Part shown: one piece after another, positions 1-10,648 of the stretch
How the letters are laid out: each line of letters opens with the position of its first letter
Numbering within the stretch: the stretch's first letter is position 1
Source: Streptomyces yatensis
Lineage (GTDB): Bacteria > Actinomycetota > Actinomycetes > Streptomycetales > Streptomycetaceae
Direction: 5' to 3'
Assembly (NCBI RefSeq): GCF_018069625.1
Contig: NZ_CP072941.1
Location: 4,216,001-4,280,000, forward strand
Length of the DNA: 64,000 bases
Notes under the pieces: generated by a model
What the model saw: only the letters and a program-made list of their open reading frames with translations
Databases searched by the model: none
What the model was told of the DNA's origin: nothing
Program-made: the position numbers and the translations under genes

Positions 1-1107
1 GCCGGGCCCTGGAGCCAGGGACCGGTGCTGCTGCAGCAACTCGCCCTGCTGCCGGACGGGCTGACCGCGGACGACCTGGGCACGCCCGACTTCCTGCACA
101 CCCTGATCGAGGGCGGCAAGCTGGCCATGGCCGACCGCGAGGCGTGGTACGGGGACGCCGCCGATGTGCCGCTGGTGGAGCTGCTCTCCGGTCCGTACAA
201 CGACGAGCGGCGGCGGCTGATCGGCGAGGCGGCCTCGTACGAGCTGCGCCCCGGGCGCCCCGGGGGCCGTACGCCGCGGCTGAGCAAGCAGGCGCTGGCC
301 GCCGTGGCCCGCGCGGTCTCCGGGGCGGCCGGACCGGCCGCCGGGCCGGGCGGCGGGGAGCCGACGGTCGGCGGACCGGACCTGGGGCCGGCGCTGGGCG
401 GACCGGCGGTCGGAGGATCGGCCGCCGGGGGATCGGCCGTTCGGGGACCGGCTCCGGGCGAACGGGCCGACGGCGAACCGGCCGTCGGGCCGGACGGGGT
501 GACGCGGGGCGACACCTGCCATCTCGACGTCGTGGACCGCTGGGGCAACATGGTCGCGGCCACGCCCAGCGGCGGCTGGCTGCAGTCCAACCCCGTCATC
601 CCCGCGCTGGGCTTCCCGCTCGGCACCCGGCTCCAGATGACCTGGCTGGACCCCGGGCTCCCCAGCTCCCTCACCCCCGGCCGCCGCCCCCGCACCACCC
701 TCACCCCCTCGCTCGCCCTGCGCGGCGACACCCCCGTCATGGCCTTCGGCACGCCGGGCGGCGACCAGCAGGACCAGTGGAGCACGCACTTCTTCCTCGC
801 GGTCGCGCTGCGGGCCCCGGTGCGCTCCGGACTGGATCTGCAGGGCGCCATCGACGTCCCCAACTGGCACCAGGAGTCCTTCCCCGGCTCCTTCCACCCG
901 CGGGCGATGACGGCGGGACGGGTGGTCGTGGAGTCCCGGATCGACGAGGCCGCCATCGCGGAACTGCGCCGCCGCGGCCACGATGTGGTGGTCGGCGAAC
1001 CCTGGTCGGAGGGACGCCTGTGCGCGGTCGCCCGCGCCCCCGAGACGGGCGTCCTACTGGCCGCCGCGAATCCGCGGGGCGCGCAGGGGTACGCCGTGGG
1101 GCGGTGA
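1..1107 (+). CDS. Gamma-glutamyltransferase, C-terminal 368 residues (5' end outside window)
   Basis: This is a gamma-glutamyltranspeptidase family protein (Ntn-hydrolase that self-cleaves and moves or hydrolyses gamma-glutamyl groups). The reading frame is open from base 1 and begins AGPWSQGPV, a typical family segment, so the start lies upstream. The expected nucleophile is the Thr of GDTCHLDVVD (codon 514-516), followed by DRWGNMVAATPSGGW. Later family segments are PGRRPRTTLTPSLAL and FGTPGGDQQDQW. Just before the cleavage site is a Gly/Pro/Ala-rich insert (about nt 310-495), which would lie at the end of the large subunit and is unusual in length. Export cannot be judged because the N-terminus is missing. 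The family call is secure; the substrate is unknown. Confidence 0.9.
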   Translation, partial: AGPWSQGPVLLQQLALLPDGLTADDLGTPDFLHTLIEGGKLAMADREAWYGDAADVPLVELLSGPYNDERRRLIGEAASYELRPGRPGGRTPRLSKQALAAVARAVSGAAGPAAGPGGGEPTVGGPDLGPALGGPAVGGSAAGGSAVRGPAPGERADGEPAVGPDGVTRGDTCHLDVVDRWGNMVAATPSGGWLQSNPVIPALGFPLGTRLQMTWLDPGLPSSLTPGRRPRTTLTPSLALRGDTPVMAFGTPGGDQQDQWSTHFFLAVALRAPVRSGLDLQGAIDVPNWHQESFPGSFHPRAMTAGRVVVESRIDEAAIAELRRRGHDVVVGEPWSEGRLCAVARAPETGVLLAAANPRGAQGYAVGR

Positions 1108-1467
1108 CCGCGGTGGGGCAGCGTGCACGCCGGGTGGTGCCCGACGGACCGTGACGCCTGCGGCGGGCCGTACCCCTCCCCGCCCCTCCCCACAACTGGG
1201 GCTCCGCCCCAGACCCCGGCCACCCGCCCCGGATGCCGCGCGGTCATCCGCCGCGACAGCGCCCCGACCGCGACCAGCCCACCGGTACAGGCGCACCGCG
1301 GCGACGGCCGACCCCTCGACCCCCGAGGTCGATGCCGCGGGAAGGGGCGGCGTGCGCCCCGAAGGGGCGCGGGGAACTGCGCGACCAGCCACGACACAGC
1401 CGCGGACGAACGACCGCGCCTCGCGGCACTTCGCGCGGAGCGCTTAGCGAAGCGCTTAGCGGAGCGC
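1108..1467. repeat. Gene-free stretch made of dispersed Streptomyces-type intergenic repeats
   Basis: No credible gene is seen here. About 1150-1215 carries a GC-rich element (CTGCGGCGGGC, then GGGGCTCCGCCCC) that recurs at about 60644-60706 and, inverted, at about 60800-60880. A perfect hairpin GCGCCCCGAAGGGGCGC lies at 1354-1370 and could end transcription of the glutamyltransferase gene. About 1382-1446 (CCAGCCACGACACAGCCGCG and following bases) recurs with few changes at about 62029-62094. The stretch ends in a 12-bp tandem repeat. Confidence 0.75.
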
Positions 1468-1476
1468 TTAGCGGGC
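1441..1476. repeat. 12-bp tandem repeat carrying extra copies of a stop codon
   Basis: Three adjacent copies of AGCGCTTAGCG(A/G) run up to and across the stop codon of the minus-strand DUF1330 gene. The real stop is the tta at 1468-1470; further tta triplets lie at 1444 and 1456. Neighbouring copies can fold, for example AGCGCTT-agcg-AAGCGCT. Confidence 0.75.
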
Positions 1477-1830
1477 GTACCCGCTGGGGTCGGCCGACCG
1501 CAGCTTCTCGGCTCGCTTCAGCGGGTCGTAGCCGGGGTCCACACCCTCGACGAGGACCACGACGCCCTCGATGTGGTCGGTGCGCAGCCGCAGGATGTCC
1601 TGGTAGGCGGGCGACGCGTACCACTCGCGGGCGTCCGCCATCCCGCCCGGGAACTCGATCAGCACCACACTGCCCGGCCACTCCCCCTCGACCACCTCAA
1701 GCTCGCCGCCGTGGATGCGGAAGCGGCCGTGGAAGGGGTCGAGGGTGGCCTGGATCCGCTCCAGGTACTCGATGATGTCGGGGTGTGGACTGCGGCCGTG
1801 CAGATGCGCGAGCGCGTAGGCGGCGGGCAT
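1468..1830 (-). CDS. DUF1330 domain protein
   Basis: A 120-residue protein of the DUF1330 family, small alpha/beta-barrel (ferredoxin-like) proteins of unknown biochemical role. Family features are the opening AYALAHLHG, then PFHGRFRIHGG, then GSVVLIEFPGGMADAREWYASPAYQDI. The start MPAAYALA was chosen over an in-frame start 25 codons upstream because GGAGGAG lies at the right distance before it and because family members begin there. No signal peptide or membrane segment is present. The neighbours do not suggest a pathway. Confidence 0.85.
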   Translation of the reverse strand: MPAAYALAHLHGRSPHPDIIEYLERIQATLDPFHGRFRIHGGELEVVEGEWPGSVVLIEFPGGMADAREWYASPAYQDILRLRTDHIEGVVVLVEGVDPGYDPLKRAEKLRSADPSGYAR

Positions 1831-2011
1831 GGCTCCTCCAAGTGTTCCGGCATGTGCTCCGGACTGATCGGCGATGGGGTGCGGTCCGGCGTCTGCGGCG
1901 GACACGTTCAGCCTGCCGCGCCGCGCCCGGGGCGTCGATTACCCCTGAGGTCATGGCGGGATGAGGTCATGGCGGGGGCGCCGGATGCGGTGGCCGCACC
2001 GGCCCCCGGCC

Positions 2012-2524
2012 TCAGTCGAGGATGCCCAGGTCCTCCCGCATGATCCGGCGCATCGCCGCCAGCCGGGGTTCGGCCTCCTTCAGCTCCAGCAGCGCGCCCG
2101 CCGCCGTCTCGCCGTCGCGCTGCAGGCCCCGGTCGATCCGTTTGGCCTGTGCGTCGATCTCGGCGAGCACCGTATTGAGCGCGCGGGACGCCTCCAGGAC
2201 CCGCTCGGGGACGATCATCTGCGCCTCGGCGTAACGGTCGCGGTAGTCGCGGCGGGCCTCCTCCAGCCGGACGCGGTCCTCGTCCGTGTACACGTCGTCG
2301 CGGATCCGGTGCAGCGCGTCCTTGAGGAGTGTGTGGAACTGCCGGGAGGCGCGGTTCATCGCGGTGTAGGCGGTCCGGCGCTCCTCGAAGCGGCGCCGCC
2401 GGTCCTCCGTACGCGCGTCCTCCTCCCGTTGACGTGCCGTCGTGCGCTGCTGGAGGAGGGGTGCGAAGAGGGTGCCGAGGATGCCGACGACGGCGGTGAT
2501 CATGGCGGCTATGACGGTGGACAC
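2012..2524 (-). CDS. Membrane-anchored coiled-coil protein, function unknown
   Basis: A 170-residue protein not recognised as a named family. Residues about 3-24 (VIAAMITAVVGILGTLFAPLL) form one membrane-spanning or signal-anchor segment. The rest is highly charged and rich in Arg, Glu and Ala with heptad-like spacing, suggesting a cytoplasmic helical bundle or coiled coil. It stands alone, transcribed opposite the regulator gene that follows. It resembles many short Streptomyces anchored-coil proteins without assigned roles. Confidence 0.65.
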   Translation of the reverse strand: MSTVIAAMITAVVGILGTLFAPLLQQRTTARQREEDARTEDRRRRFEERRTAYTAMNRASRQFHTLLKDALHRIRDDVYTDEDRVRLEEARRDYRDRYAEAQMIVPERVLEASRALNTVLAEIDAQAKRIDRGLQRDGETAAGALLELKEAEPRLAAMRRIMREDLGILD

Positions 2525-2633
2525 CGGCCGAGCCTAGAGCCTGGCCGCGCTCCTTACGGTGGCCGCCGCTGATTCCGCCGACCGGTCCGAGCCCCTTCGG
2601 GAACCCAGGCGATCGGAACTAATGTGCTGTTTC

Positions 2634-4181
2634 ATGCCCGCCTCGCCCTCCGACGTGCGCGCCGACCGCGCCGATAACGTTCTCGCCCTCGCCCGGCTGG
2701 CCTCCCGGCGCGGAGCGGTTCGGGACATGCTCGGCTGGCTGACCCGGCGCGCCGGGGGCCCGGCCGTGCTGGTCGGGGACACGGGCCGGGTGCTGGCCGG
2801 GCCGGGTGGGGAGCATGACCCGGCGGTGGCGCGGCCGGCCGCCGACGCCGCCGCCGACGCGGCCGTCGAGCTGCACCGGCGCGGGGCGCCGTCCGCCGTG
2901 CTGGGCGGGGGCGAGGGGCCTCCGGTGCATCTGATCGCGCTCGACACCGACCCGAGCACGTATCTGGCCGTCATCGGGCCGGACGATCCGCACTGCGGAA
3001 TGCTGCTCGCCGACGCCGCCCGCACCCTCGCCCTGTGCTGGCGGCTGGAGCAGGCCGAACGGGCGCGGCGGCGGATCGAGTCGGCCGAGGAGCACAGCCG
3101 GGAGGCGGTGCTGCATCTGCTGATGGTGGGCAGCGTGCCCGCCGCGCAGCGGATCGCGGGGGCGCTGCGGCCGGCGCTGCCCGCGGTGGTCCAGATGTAT
3201 GTGATCGAGTGTCCGCACCCCCGGCGGCGCGAGATCGCCCGGCGGATCGACCGCGAGGCAGGCGGCGCGGCATGGATCGTGCCGTGCCCGGTACGCCCGA
3301 ACCACGTCCTCGCGCTCGTACCGCCGGAGACGACGGCCCCGGCCGCCGGGACGGACCCGGCCGCCGAGGCGGGCGACGCCCCTCATCCCTCACTCCCCGA
3401 ATCGCTGGACCTGCTGATCGTCCGGCTGGTGCCCGAGTGCCGGGTCGGGGTGAGCGCGGCGGTCGCGCTGCGGGATACGCCGACCGCCTATGAGCAGGCC
3501 GTCCACGCGCTGGCGGTGGCCCGTAACGCGCCCGGGCGCCGCGCCGGTTTCGGCGGCGACGTGGATGTGACCGTCCTGGCGGGACCGGAGGGCTATCTGT
3601 GGGCGAGCGAACTCCTCGCGCCCTGCCTGCGCTACGCCCCGGCCCGCCGCGCCGATCCGGGCCCGCAAGAGCTGCTGGGCACACTCGGGTCCTGGCTCAG
3701 CTTCGGTGGAGCGGCCAGCCGCCATCTGAAGATCCACCGCAATACGCTCGCCGCGCGGATGCGCCATCTCGATGAGCTGCTGGGTGTGGAGGTCAGCCGC
3801 AGCCTGGCCGCGCAGTCGGCCGCCTGGCTCGCCCTGCGGCTGCACACCGCGCCCCAGGCCGCGGCGGCCCGCGCCCAGGCCCCGCCGGGCCCGACCGCCA
3901 CGCTGGAAACGGTGCTGGGCACCCCCGCCGCCGGGACCTGGGCCCGGGCCCAGTTGCGCCCCCTGGAACAGGCCAGGCCCGCGGCCGGTCTGGAGACCGT
4001 ACGCACCTGGCTGCGTGCCGACGCCCGCCTCCCCGCGGCGGCCGCCGCCCTCGGCATCTCGCTACCGGGCGCGCGCAAGCGCCTGACCAGGGCGGAGGAC
4101 GTGCTGGGCCGGTCCCTCCTGACCGCGCCGAGCGCGAAGTACGAACTGTGGCTGGCGATGCGGGCCCTGGGCTCGCTCTGA
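2634..4181 (+). CDS. PucR/CdaR-type helix-turn-helix transcriptional regulator
   Basis: A 515-residue regulator. The N-terminal 100 or so residues resemble a GAF-like sensor (GGPAVLVGDTGRVLAG...). The C-terminal half carries the PucR-type HTH_30 motif at about nt 3675-3840 (LGTLGSWLSFGGAASRHLKIHRNTLAARMRHLDELLG, stated here only for its key residues HRNTLAARMRHLDEL). A second, more degenerate copy (ARLPAAAAALGISLPGARKRL) sits near the C-terminus. The ATG at 2634 was chosen because conserved-looking sequence begins after it; ATG 2622 is also possible and neither has a clear ribosome binding site. CTCACCGTTC repeats lie just downstream. The ligand and targets are unknown. Confidence 0.8.
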   Translation: MPASPSDVRADRADNVLALARLASRRGAVRDMLGWLTRRAGGPAVLVGDTGRVLAGPGGEHDPAVARPAADAAADAAVELHRRGAPSAVLGGGEGPPVHLIALDTDPSTYLAVIGPDDPHCGMLLADAARTLALCWRLEQAERARRRIESAEEHSREAVLHLLMVGSVPAAQRIAGALRPALPAVVQMYVIECPHPRRREIARRIDREAGGAAWIVPCPVRPNHVLALVPPETTAPAAGTDPAAEAGDAPHPSLPESLDLLIVRLVPECRVGVSAAVALRDTPTAYEQAVHALAVARNAPGRRAGFGGDVDVTVLAGPEGYLWASELLAPCLRYAPARRADPGPQELLGTLGSWLSFGGAASRHLKIHRNTLAARMRHLDELLGVEVSRSLAAQSAAWLALRLHTAPQAAAARAQAPPGPTATLETVLGTPAAGTWARAQLRPLEQARPAAGLETVRTWLRADARLPAAAAALGISLPGARKRLTRAEDVLGRSLLTAPSAKYELWLAMRALGSL

Positions 4182-4210
4182 GCCGGGACACCACAATGCG
4201 CGCCGGTGCG

Positions 4211-4258
4211 CTCACCGTTCGCGGTCGTTCTCACCGTTCACCGGAGCACTCACCGTTC
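4211..4258 (+). repeat. Three CTCACCGTTC direct repeats spaced exactly 19 bp apart
   Basis: The decamer CTCACCGTTC begins at 4211, 4230 and 4249. The separating 9-bp spacers differ, so this is not a simple tandem duplication. The spacing is close to two DNA turns, as in an array of protein binding sites. It lies in the gene-poor stretch 4182-4515, between the PucR-type regulator and the toxin-antitoxin module; no other gene is supported in that stretch. Confidence 0.7.
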
Positions 4259-4411
4259 GAACGGCAACCACCCGGCGCCCTCACTGTGCACATCGTTCCT
4301 CGCCGCCGGTGCCGCGCACGCCTAATGTCCTGGACTGGCCCAACCCGCACTGGCCCAGCCCGCCGGGCCTCACAAACCGGGGCCGGCCGCCGCGCGACGA
4401 CGGGGGTGTTG

Positions 4412-4449
4412 CGCGCGGCCCGCCCCTGTCCCCGCCCGGCGCCGAGCCA
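4412..4449 (+). repeat. Left copy of a 38-bp direct repeat flanking the toxin-antitoxin module
   Basis: The segment beginning CGCGCGGCCCGCCCCTGTCC matches 5245-5282 at 37 of 38 positions in the same orientation. The two copies are 833 bp apart and bracket the whole toxin-antitoxin unit with its promoter. Confidence 0.8.
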
Positions 4450-4477
4450 CCCATGCGAGTGAATGATCCGGCAATAA

Positions 4478-4510
4478 AAGCGTGCGCTTCTACAAGCGAC
4501 TGCTTATACT
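4478..4510 (+). promoter_or_regulatory. Putative promoter and twin operator of the toxin-antitoxin module
   Basis: Two related 12-bp inverted repeats, AAGCGTGCGCTT (4478-4489) and AAGCGACTGCTT (4494-4505), begin 16 bp apart. A -10-like TATACT (4505-4510) overlaps the second. The toxin GTG at 4516 is only 6 bases after the -10, so the transcript may be leaderless. Palindromes over the promoter are usual for autoregulated XRE antitoxins; the assignment here is inference. Confidence 0.5.
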
Positions 4511-4515
4511 GGTCT

Positions 4516-4884
4516 GTGACGTGGTCAATCAACCTCCATGACGAGGTGGCCGATTGGTTCCTCGCCCTATGTGCTCACGATCCGCATTCGGCCGACTCGG
4601 TGAGGCCATCGAGCTGCTGGCCGAGATAGGACCGAGCCTCGGCCGTCCTATGGCCGACGTGATTCACAGCAGCCTCGATGAAGAACCTCAAGGAGTTACG
4701 CCCGGGCTCGGGGGGCCGGACCGAAATCCGCATCCTCTTCGTCTTCGACCCCGACCGGGAGTGCACCCTCCTCGTGGCGGGCGACAAGGCGGGCAGTTGG
4801 CGACGCTGGTACGACACCGCCGTTCCACTCGCCGAGGAGCGCTACCGGCAGTACCTCGACCACAAGGAGAAGGCGGCGGAATGA
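4516..4884 (+). pseudogene. RelE/HigB-type toxin gene broken by two compensating frameshifts
   Basis: The intact C-terminal part (ATG 4678 to the stop at 4884) reads MKNLKELRPGSGGRTEIRIL, then FVFDPDR and LLVAGDKAGSWRRWYD, hallmarks of RelE/HigB (phage Gp49-like) toxins, which are mRNA-cutting ribonucleases. Its missing N-terminus is present upstream but in pieces. GTG 4516 begins MTWSINLHDEVADWFLALCA in the same frame. The next part, LGEAIELLAEIGPSLGRPMA, is in another frame (about 4590-4670), then the original frame returns. Shifts therefore lie near 4588-4600 and 4665-4678 and cancel. Either the gene is inactivated or the assembly has two indel errors. A TTA leucine codon (4696-4698) is present, which in Streptomyces implies dependence on the bldA tRNA. 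The stop overlaps the antitoxin start as ATGA. Confidence 0.7.
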
Positions 4885-5225
4885 ACGGTTTCACCTCGTG
4901 GGACGAGGTCAAGAGGAGCGCCGAGCGCATCCGTCGCGAGGCCCACCCCGACGTGGGCGAGGACGAGTGGGCGGCACGCAAGGAGGCGGCACGTCTGCAG
5001 CAGGAGGCCCACCTCTTGGGCCATCACCTGCAGCGACTGCGGAGGGAGCGGGGGCTCACCCAGCAGCAGGCCGCCGTCCAGCTCGGCATCACCCAGGCCC
5101 GCGTCTCCCAGCTGGAGCAGGGCAAGGCGGTGGACCTCACGGCGATGCGCGCCTATGCGCAGGCCCTGGGCGCCCGGCTGACGCTGGTGCTCGAAGTCGA
5201 CGATCAACAGATCCGCATCGCCTGA
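4881..5225 (+). CDS. XRE-family antitoxin (HigA-like)
   Basis: A 114-residue protein whose second half is a Cro/C1-type helix-turn-helix: LRRERGLTQQQAAVQLGITQ, then ARVSQLEQGKAVDLTAMRAYAQALG (key residues only). The C-terminus LTLVLEVDDQQIRIA is a family-typical strand. It overlaps the toxin stop by 4 bases (ATGA), so translation is probably coupled. By family it should neutralise the toxin and repress the promoter through the AAGC-N4-GCTT palindromes upstream. Since the toxin frame is broken, this may now be an orphan antitoxin. Confidence 0.85.
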   Translation: MNGFTSWDEVKRSAERIRREAHPDVGEDEWAARKEAARLQQEAHLLGHHLQRLRRERGLTQQQAAVQLGITQARVSQLEQGKAVDLTAMRAYAQALGARLTLVLEVDDQQIRIA

Positions 5226-5244
5226 GCGCGATCGCGCCCCGGGC

Positions 5245-5282
5245 CGCGCGGCCCGCCCCTGTCCCCGCCCGGCGCCGGGCCA
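5245..5282 (+). repeat. Right copy of the 38-bp direct repeat flanking the toxin-antitoxin module
   Basis: It matches 4412-4449 at 37 of 38 positions. It includes short palindromes (GGGCCGCGCGGCCC and GCCCGGCGCCGGGC across its edges) that could also act as a terminator between the antitoxin and the convergent mfd gene. Confidence 0.8.
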
Positions 5283-5335
5283 TGGGCACCGGCACCAGGC
5301 GGGCCGCGGTCGCTGTCAGGGCCCCACGATCGTCG

Positions 5336-8881
<3,546 letters not shown>

Positions 8882-9074
8882 AAAGGGGTATTCCATCCCG
8901 GAGGCGGACAACGCGAACGACCCGACACGTGTCACGGGCCGGGGGTCTTCCAGAGTACGACCACCCGCGGACAACGTCCGCCGGGTTCGTCGCCCACCCG
9001 GCCCCCGGCCCCACCCTGCCCAGTCCCGCCCTGCCCAGTCCGGCCCGGCCACCAGCCCGGCGCCCGTGCGCCGA

Positions 9075-9494
9075 TCAGACCGGCGTCGTGCCCGAGCACC
9101 CCGCGGTGAGCGTGCTACCGGGCTTGTTCTTCTTCGTCTCCTCGTCCTTGAGCTTCCCGTCGACGAATATCTGGCAGCCGATTTCCTTCTTCGGGTCCAC
9201 GGAGCCCGCTTGCAACGACAGCGACCTTCCGGGCTTCACCTTGAACTTCTTCGACCACGGCGTCTTGACATTTTCGAGATCCAGATCCGCATCCCCGCCA
9301 CTCTTCTTGGTGTCGGTATACAGACTCGAATTGATGCCAGGAATGTAGACGCTCGCCGGCGAGTCCCCCGTCACCTTGAATTCGACGGTCACCATACCGC
9401 CGCCGTCGGCTTTGCTCGTGCCGCCATCGTCGGAGCAGCCCGCCAGCAGGGCCACCATGACGGCCAGACAGGCCGCAGCCTTAAATGTACGCAT
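9075..9494 (-). CDS. Small secreted lipoprotein, function unknown
   Basis: A 139-residue protein with a classic lipoprotein signal peptide: MRTFKAAACLAVMVALLAGC, cleaved before the Cys of LLAGC. The mature part is a Lys/Asp/Gly-rich predicted beta domain (MVTVEFKVTGDSPASVYIPG) resembling MmpS-like or small immunoglobulin-like lipoproteins, but the match is too weak to name. Its coding region has clearly lower GC than its neighbours (several AAG, AAT and TTC codons in rows), possibly a sign of different ancestry. A 15-bp tandem repeat lies just upstream. Confidence 0.75.
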   Translation of the reverse strand: MRTFKAAACLAVMVALLAGCSDDGGTSKADGGGMVTVEFKVTGDSPASVYIPGINSSLYTDTKKSGGDADLDLENVKTPWSKKFKVKPGRSLSLQAGSVDPKKEIGCQIFVDGKLKDEETKKNKPGSTLTAGCSGTTPV

Positions 9495-9524
9495 TGTTCC
9501 CCAACGGTATTTTCCACGAACGCC

Positions 9525-9554
9525 GGTGATGAATTCCGCGGTGATGAATTCCGC
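9525..9554 (+). repeat. Perfect 15-bp tandem duplication upstream of the lipoprotein gene
   Basis: GGTGATGAATTCCGC occurs twice head to tail, 31 bp upstream of the lipoprotein start. It may affect that gene's promoter or leader. Nothing else is seen in the gene-free stretch 9495-9803 apart from the short leader of gvpO. Confidence 0.8.
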
Positions 9555-9803
9555 GCAACCGGCCGCGAGTCATCTTCACATGCGTTCCGCCGCGGAACCA
9601 GCGTTTCCTGACCCATTCCCGGATCAGTTCGACTGCACCGGAGATAATTGGCCCTTCAAGGCGGACGGGATACGAGCAGCCCGCATGATCCCCGCCCCCG
9701 CCCGGTGTCTCGAGCCGCACCCGCCTCCGGCGCATCGCGACAGGCGGCCGTCTGGCCCATCACAGCAGGCGGCCGGACACGCTCTGTGTCCACACTGATA
9801 CAC

Positions 9804-10115
9804 ATGGCAGAGCGAGAACCGCGCCCCACGGCCACCAAGACGGGCCCCCGGTCCCGGCCGCCCAAGCCGGCCGAGGCCGCCCGGCAGGCATGCGAGCAGC
9901 TCGCCTCACTGATCGTCCATGAGCCCGAGGGCGTCAGCGGGGTGACCCGCGACGAGGACGGCTGGGTCGTCAGCGTGGACGTCCTCGAGGTCGCCCGGAT
10001 CCCCGACACCACCAGCCTGCTGGCCACGTACGAGGTGCGGGTCGACGGGCGGGGCGAACTCCAGGAATACCGGAGGGTCCGCCGCTACCGGCGCGGTGCG
10101 GCCGACGACTGCTGA
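9804..10115 (+). CDS. gvpO: Gas vesicle protein GvpO
   Basis: A 103-residue GvpO family protein, first gene of the gas-vesicle cluster. The family core is EPEGVSGVTRDEDGWVVSVD, followed by VLEVARIPDTTSLLATYEVR and a basic C-terminus ending YRRVRRYRRG. GvpO is needed for vesicle formation in other hosts, but its molecular role is poorly defined. The start ATG 9804 was chosen by family length. There is no recognisable ribosome binding site, so the message may be leaderless or weakly translated. The next gene follows after 38 bp. Confidence 0.88.
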   Translation: MAEREPRPTATKTGPRSRPPKPAEAARQACEQLASLIVHEPEGVSGVTRDEDGWVVSVDVLEVARIPDTTSLLATYEVRVDGRGELQEYRRVRRYRRGAADDC

Positions 10116-10153
10116 GACGACCGCTGAGACGACAGCCGAAAGGACGCCCCGAG

Positions 10154-10645
10154 ATGCCCACTGGCACATACACGGAAGAGGTCGTCTGCATTCAGCGGAC
10201 CGGCACCCTCTACGACGTCCTGGAACTCATCCTCGACCGGGGCATGGTGATCGACGTCTTCATCCGGGTCTCCCTCGTCGGCATCGAGATCCTGAAGATC
10301 GACGCCCGCATCGTGGTCGCCAGCGTGGACACCTACCTCCGCTTCGCCGAAGCCTGCAACCGCGTGGACCTCGAATTCGACCGCAGCAAGACCGTGCCCG
10401 AGCTGCTGGGCGGGGTGGCGGGCGGCGGCGGGAGCCCGGCCGGGCGGATGGCCACCGGCCTCGGCAAGAAGAAGGCCAAGAAGGCGGTGGAGGGCGTCGG
10501 GGAGAAGGTCAAGCGGGCCGTCGGGGCCGACGACGACGAGGAGGACGAGGAGCCGGAGGAGCGGGAGAGCCGCCCCCGGCGGCGCACCGCCGCCACCGGC
10601 GCCCGCTCCCGCCGCCGTTCCGGTTCGTCGTACGAGGAGGACTGA
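10154..10645 (+). CDS. gvpA: Gas vesicle structural protein GvpA, with charged C-terminal extension
   Basis: A 163-residue GvpA-family protein. Residues about 14-70 carry the shell-protein core: GTLYDVLELILDRGMVIDVF, then IRVSLVGIEILKIDARIVVA and SVDTYLRFAEA. Classic GvpA is only about 70 residues; here a long tail follows with Gly-rich (GGVAGGGG), Lys-rich (KKKAKKAVEGVGEKVKRAVG) and very acidic then Arg-rich stretches. This tailed form is usual for Streptomyces clusters. By family it would build the vesicle wall ribs. The gene precedes gvpF by 3 bp. Confidence 0.92.
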   Translation: MPTGTYTEEVVCIQRTGTLYDVLELILDRGMVIDVFIRVSLVGIEILKIDARIVVASVDTYLRFAEACNRVDLEFDRSKTVPELLGGVAGGGGSPAGRMATGLGKKKAKKAVEGVGEKVKRAVGADDDEEDEEPEERESRPRRRTAATGARSRRRSGSSYEED

Positions 10646-10648
10646 TCC

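Noticed and set aside
4281..4532. 83-codon minus-strand ORF upstream of the toxin-antitoxin genes
   Set aside because: No ribosome binding site or family; it overlaps the promoter and palindromes of the module.
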